This document shows, piece after piece, positions 62,127 to 64,000 of a stretch of 64,000 nt of DNA. The notes under the pieces are model-generated. The model was not told where the DNA came from and ran no database searches. It was given only the letters and a program-made list of their open reading frames with translations. The position numbers and the translations under genes are program-made. The DNA is taken from the NCBI GenBank assembly GCA_937870635.1, contig CALMZP010000053.1, positions 80,352 to 144,351 of the forward strand, read 5' to 3'. The DNA comes from an uncultured Acidobacteriota bacterium. Lineage in GTDB: Bacteria; Acidobacteriota; Thermoanaerobaculia; Gp7-AA8. The stretch's first letter is position 1; every line of letters begins with the position of its first letter.

Positions 62127-64000
62127 TTACGAGCTCTGGCCTTCGCCGCCGCCGCTGCCACCTTCACGGTGACCACCACCGCCACCGCCCCCACCTTCGC
62201 GGCGTGGCGGACGCGGGCCGCGGTCGCGATGACCGCCGCCGCCACCGTCACGACGCGGACCGCGATCACGGTCGCCACCGCGGAATCCGCCGCGATCGCC
62301 ACCCTCGCGGGGCGGGCGCGGACCGCGCGATTCGCGCGATGCTGCCGCGGCCGCAAGTTCCTCCTCCGTGGGAGGGGGAAGAAGCGGTTTGCGCGACAGG
62401 CGGATCTTGCCGGTATCCGGCTCGATGCCGACGACCTGCACCTCCACCTCGTCGCCGAGCTGGAAGAGATCGGTGACCTGGCCGACGCGCGTGTGCGCCA
62501 TCTCGGAGATGTGCAGCAGGCCGTCCTGACCCGGAAGGATCTCGACGAACGCTCCGTACGGCTCGATGCGCTTCACGGTGCCCTTGTAGTTCTTGTTCAC
62601 CTCGGGCGAGGCCGTGAGGCCCTTGATGATGTCGATCGCGCGCTGCGCGGCCGCCGCGTCCATCGACGCGATCGTGACCTTGCCGTCATCCTCGACGTCG
62701 ATCTTCGTGCCGGTCTCTTCGACGATCCAGCGGATCGTCTTGCCACCCGAACCGATGACGTCGCGGATGCGGTCCTTCGGAACGTGAATCGTGTAGAGAC
62801 GCGGCGCATACTCGGACAACTCGGCGCGTGGCTGCGCCAGCGCGGCGTTCATCTTCTCGAGAATGTGCAGACGTCCCGCCCGGGCCTGCTCCAGCGCCTC
62901 GGCCATGATCTCGCGGGAGATCCCGCTGACCTTGATGTCCATCTGCAGCGCGGTAATGCCCTTGGTCGTTCCGGCGACCTTGAAGTCCATGTCGCCTTCG
63001 TGATCTTCCATGCCGGCGATGTCGCTGAGGATCGCCGCTTTCGCGTCGTCCTTGACGAGACCCATCGCCACACCGGCGATGTGCGACTTCAGGGGAACGC
63101 CCGCATCCATGAGGGCCAGTGAACCACCGCACACGGTGGCCATCGAGGACGAGCCGTTCGACTCGAGGATGTCCGACACGCAGCGGATGGTGTACGCGAA
63201 CTCCTCTTCCGACGGAAGCAGCGGCTGAATGGCGCGGCGCGCCAGGTTGCCGTGACCGATCTCGCGGCGGGCCGGCCCGCGGAGGAACTTCACCTCACCG
63301 ACCGAGAAGGGCGGGAAGTTGTAGTGCAGAAGGAAACGCTGGAATGTCTCCCCTTCGAAGTCCTCGATCTTCTGCGCTTCCTGCGGGGTGCCGAGGGTGG
63401 TCGTGACCAGGGCCTGGGTCTCGCCGCGGGTGAAGATCGCCGAGCCGTGCGTTCTGGGAAGGACGCCGACTTCAATGGAGATGTTGCGGATCTCGTCGAG
63501 CCGGCGGTTGTCAAGCCGCTTGCGCCCGTTGAGGATGACGTCGCGGAAAATCTGAACCTGGATCTCTTCGATGACGTGTTTCGTCGCCGAGAGGCGCTCG
63601 GTGTCCTCGGGCGGGACGGTGCCGATGATCTCTTCGACCATCTTCTTCATCGCATCCCTGCGAGCGTGTTTGCCCTGGGTGAGCATCGCTTCCTGCATCC
63701 GGCCGCGGTAGTTGTCCGACAGCTGGCTGAGGAGCTCGGGCGTGTACTTCGGTTTGTTCTCGACCGCCAGCTTCTGCTTGCCGAGATCATCGCGGAGCTG
63801 ATTCTGGATCTCGCAGATGCGGCGGATTTCGGCATGGGCAGCGTCGAGCGCGTCGAGAACGATTTTCTCGCTCACTTCGCGTGCGCCCGCTTCGACCATG
63901 ACGATCGCGTCGGCCGTTCCGGCGACGACGAGGTCGAGGTCCGAAAGGTCGCGCTGCGAGTTCGTCGGATTGATGACGATCTGGCCGTCGATGTAGCCGA
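62127..64000 (-). CDS. pnp: Polyribonucleotide nucleotidyltransferase (PNPase), N-terminus outside window
   Basis: Frame open to the right edge, so the gene starts outside; an ATG at 63899 is internal. Visible: end of the first RNase PH core, the alpha-helical linker (DDLGKQKLAVENKPKYTPEL), the second RNase PH core (RTHGSAIFTRGETQALVTTT), the KH domain (VIGSGGKTIRWIVEETGTK) and the S1 domain (YKGTVKRIEPYGAFVEILPG; LLHISEMAHTRV). The phosphorolytic site residues around DIAGMEDHEGDMDFKVAGT are intact. PNPase degrades mRNA from the 3' end in the cytosol. It ends in a long Gly/Arg/Asp-rich tail (about 70 residues) with RGG-type motifs, unusual for PNPases. Confidence 0.97.
   Translation of the reverse strand, partial: GYIDGQIVINPTNSQRDLSDLDLVVAGTADAIVMVEAGAREVSEKIVLDALDAAHAEIRRICEIQNQLRDDLGKQKLAVENKPKYTPELLSQLSDNYRGRMQEAMLTQGKHARRDAMKKMVEEIIGTVPPEDTERLSATKHVIEEIQVQIFRDVILNGRKRLDNRRLDEIRNISIEVGVLPRTHGSAIFTRGETQALVTTTLGTPQEAQKIEDFEGETFQRFLLHYNFPPFSVGEVKFLRGPARREIGHGNLARRAIQPLLPSEEEFAYTIRCVSDILESNGSSSMATVCGGSLALMDAGVPLKSHIAGVAMGLVKDDAKAAILSDIAGMEDHEGDMDFKVAGTTKGITALQMDIKVSGISREIMAEALEQARAGRLHILEKMNAALAQPRAELSEYAPRLYTIHVPKDRIRDVIGSGGKTIRWIVEETGTKIDVEDDGKVTIASMDAAAAQRAIDIIKGLTASPEVNKNYKGTVKRIEPYGAFVEILPGQDGLLHISEMAHTRVGQVTDLFQLGDEVEVQVVGIEPDTGKIRLSRKPLLPPPTEEELAAAAASRESRGPRPPREGGDRGGFRGGDRDRGPRRDGGGGGHRDRGPRPPRREGGGGGGGGHREGGSGGGEGQSS

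Overview
The window is 64 kb of high-GC bacterial chromosome, probably from an uncultured Acidobacteriota-like lineage and probably assembled from a metagenome. This is an inference from gene content: dnaK with an HspR-type regulator and HAIR operator, a fused 2-oxoacid dehydrogenase E1, many DUF885/DUF1579/DUF2846/DUF5666 and lipoprotein genes, and many GC-rich intergenic palindromes. No rRNA gene is present to settle taxonomy. Housekeeping genes (partial pnp, dnaK, hflKC, mscL, phosphohexomutase, two tRNAs) show it is chromosome. No phage, transposase or CRISPR array was seen.

Layout. 0-9 kb: ATP-grasp ligase end, lipoproteins, a J-domain membrane protein divergent from hflK-hflC, a PilZ protein, a broken quinone-oxidoreductase-like gene, and two paralogous lipoproteins flanking an unrelated secreted protein. 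9-14 kb: a 1080-residue secreted protein, two tiny CCHC zinc proteins with identical spacing, gene relics, tRNA-Glu. 14-22 kb: a 1280-residue hybrid histidine kinase with five PAS domains, a lipoprotein, tRNA-Lys, two single-domain receivers, DinB-like and DUF885 proteins. 22-29 kb: a PLP decarboxylase coupled to an erythromycin-esterase-like protein, a serine hydrolase, and a lipoprotein/unknown/PBP4 operon. 29-34 kb: an unusual ketoacyl-synthase-fold protein, a DUF1579 protein, and an ECF sigma factor overlapping a three-domain protein (anti-sigma zinc finger + O6-alkylguanine methyltransferase + Ada methyl-acceptor zinc domain). 34-44 kb: rmlD-like, hspR, dnaK, Bax-inhibitor-1 protein, lipoproteins, an SDR fusion, an FAD oxidoreductase and an M48 protease. 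44-53 kb: DMT transporter, CPA2 antiporter, secreted proteins including a matrixin-like protease, RidA, TPR and RDD proteins. 53-64 kb: fused E1, mscL, phosphohexomutase, an oxidoreductase, pntAB/pntB, a Doc-type toxin-antitoxin pair, pnp.

Most notable system. The sigma factor (31959-32576) and its overlapping partner (32566-33441) look like a direct alkylation-damage switch. In classical Ada, the methylated zinc domain drives an AraC DNA-binding domain. Here a permuted repair protein carries an intact anti-sigma zinc motif instead, suggesting that methylation or DNA engagement releases the sigma factor.

Two genome-scale themes recur. Three GC-rich palindromic repeat families, plus four lower-complexity palindromes, are scattered between genes and in several places run into coding sequence (a signal peptide, a lipoprotein linker, gene 3' ends). 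At least six genes are relics with internal deletions or truncated ends, leaving recognisable N- and C-terminal pieces joined in or out of frame.
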